Shown in pieces: positions 21,189 to 22,143 of a stretch of DNA of 22,143 bases. The DNA is from Pseudomonadota bacterium (GTDB taxonomy: Bacteria; Desulfobacterota; Anaeroferrophillalia; Anaeroferrophillales; Tharpellaceae): positions 1 through 22,143 of the forward strand of contig WFRT01000242.1 of the NCBI GenBank assembly GCA_015486445.1, in the 5' to 3' direction. Positions within the stretch are counted from its first letter, which is position 1; the number at the start of each line of letters is the position of its first letter. The position numbers were made by a program, and so were the translations under genes. The notes beneath the pieces were generated by a model, which worked only from the letters and a program-made list of their open reading frames with translations, was not told the DNA's origin and ran no database searches.

Positions 21189-21995
21189 ATGATGACCTTA
21201 AGAAACCCGCATTCTTTCAGTTCCCGGTACCGGCTGCCGCTGGTCTTGCTGCTGGTTCCCATGCTCCTGTGTCTTACCCTGTGCTGCAGCCATACCCCCC
21301 CGGCCCCGAAGGCAAACGCCCTTTCCGACGAGCAGTACCAGGAACTGGCCGCAGCTTTTGCGGCCCGGGATTTCGGCCGCCTCAGGAGAGATTTGATCGA
21401 ATTGAAGAATCAAGGCATCAAGGACAAAAGAGCCCTCTATCTCGAGGCCCTGATGAACTTTAACAAGCCGGAAAGAGCCCGCCCCCTGCTGCAGGAAGCC
21501 CTGCGACTCGATCCCCACTATTCAGAAGCCCACAATGCCCTGGGCTTGGTCTACGAACAGGAAAACCAGATCTCCCTGGCCGAAACCGAGTTCGTCAAGG
21601 CGGTCAGCAACCCTCTTTACCTGACCCCGGAAAAAGCTTACCAGAACCTTGGCAACCTCTACCGCCGGCAGAAAAAAGATGACCTGGCCCTGGCCTGTTA
21701 CCGGAAGGCCCTGAAATTCAACCTTGACTACTTCCCGGCCTATTACGAAATGGCCCGCCTCAATTTCAAAAAGCATGAACTGCAGACGGCCCTCCAGGAA
21801 ATCAACAAAGCAAAAGAGTTGTCCCCCAAACACCCCGGAGTCTGGCTTATGATCGGAAAAATCGAGGAGCAACTCAACCATCCACACGAGGCACGCCAGG
21901 CCTATAAAAAGGTCGGGGAACTGCAACCGGTCGGGGCTTTCGCCGAAGAGGCCCGGCAGAAACTGAAAGAACTGGGCCCGGCTGACCGGAACTGA
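21189..21995 (+). CDS. TPR lipoprotein, PilF/PilW-like
   Basis: A 268-residue secreted TPR protein. A hydrophobic signal (LPLVLLLVPMLLCLTLC) ends in LTLCCSH; either Cys could be lipidated, although Leu at -1 is a poor lipobox. After a short linker, TPR units run from about 75 to 262: ARPLLQEALRLDPHYSEAH, NALGLVYEQENQISLAETEF, KAYQNLGNLYRRQKKDDLAL, YYEMARLNFKKHELQTALQE and VWLMIGKIEEQLNHPHEARQ. This resembles PilF/PilW, the lipoprotein that assembles type IV pilus secretins, but no pilus gene is visible, so the name stays tentative. The start is ATGATG at 21189 with GAAGAG just upstream. The preceding gene ends in a terminator, so this starts a new unit. Confidence 0.84.
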   Translation: MMTLRNPHSFSSRYRLPLVLLLVPMLLCLTLCCSHTPPAPKANALSDEQYQELAAAFAARDFGRLRRDLIELKNQGIKDKRALYLEALMNFNKPERARPLLQEALRLDPHYSEAHNALGLVYEQENQISLAETEFVKAVSNPLYLTPEKAYQNLGNLYRRQKKDDLALACYRKALKFNLDYFPAYYEMARLNFKKHELQTALQEINKAKELSPKHPGVWLMIGKIEEQLNHPHEARQAYKKVGELQPVGAFAEEARQKLKELGPADRN

Positions 21996-22034
21996 CGAAG
22001 ACATTGAATAAACCGGACAAGCATTTCAACCTTT

Positions 22035-22143
22035 GATGGCGTCGTAAAAACTCTTCATCTGCTGCGTTCCCCTCGCCGTGAGCGCAGCGAGGAAGTGCCC
22101 TTGGGGTGCAACCTTCGTCACTGCGGCGTACTGTATGTACGCC
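22035..22143. repeat. Intergenic repeat beginning GATGGCGTCGTAAAAA, cut by window edge
   Basis: The stretch after the last gene begins gatggcgtcgtaaaaa (22035-22050) and ends in a perfect hairpin ggcgtac / gtacgcc (22125-22143). I recognise this as a type of intergenic repeat frequent in deltaproteobacterial genomes, from memory only. It contains tgagcgcagcgag directly joined to gaagtgcccttggggtgc (22079-22109), and both blocks also occur in the 262-bp elements on the opposite strand. The element probably continues past the window. Confidence 0.6.

Overview
The window is GC-rich, gene-dense chromosomal DNA from a Gram-negative anaerobe, most likely a deltaproteobacterial (Desulfobacterota) lineage. 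This rests on Kdo synthesis (kdsB, hence LPS), an oxygen-sensitive Ni-Fe CO dehydrogenase (cooS), and the gene orders proS-ftsE-ftsX-envC-ctpA-polysaccharide deacetylase, aroQ-pepP-efp and cmk-ispH. An edge repeat of the 'GATGGCGTCGTAAAAA' type is also one I associate with that group. The taxonomic call is inference; there is no rRNA or tRNA here.

Layout. 1-7252 (minus strand): a cell-envelope operon with a TTGACA-N17-TACAAG promoter, reading proS, ftsE, ftsX, envC-like, ctpA and a divergent polysaccharide deacetylase that runs off the left edge. 7257-9280 (minus): a lone cooS with its own strong terminator and a CooA/CRP-like palindrome upstream. 9281-9816: a gene-free stretch holding copy 1 of a 262-bp non-coding mobile element with terminal inverted repeats and an 8-bp target duplication. 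9817-10266 (minus): dtd. 10397-14894 (plus): a small TPR-like gene, aroQ, pepP, copy 2 of the element, efp, cmk and ispH. 14910-16501 (minus): an unrecognised Cys/His-rich small protein and pyrF. 16587-17831 (plus): a 3D-domain lipoprotein, a tiny membrane protein with an in-frame TGA, and a duplicated 'LSC...CQLG.F' protein. 17853-19344 (minus): kdsB, an HNH endonuclease and a divergent moaE. 19568-21995 (plus): a coiled-coil protein with a histone-H1-like tail, a YfgM-like TPR protein and a PilF-like TPR protein. 22035-22143: the edge repeat.

The most interesting signal is at 17196-17399. A 29-codon membrane peptide ends in TGA, but its frame continues 37 more codons. The TGA is followed by a hairpin (17295-17312) whose AGGU tetraloop places GGU 17 nt after the TGA, the geometry of a bacterial SECIS. 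I read it as a candidate small selenoprotein (Sec followed by four residues and Cys), translationally coupled to a duplicated Cys-motif protein and facing moaE.

The second interesting signal is the pair of 262-bp MITE-like elements, upstream of cooS and of efp. The second copy splits the otherwise conserved aroQ-pepP-efp cluster. The repeat at the right edge shares two sequence modules with these elements.
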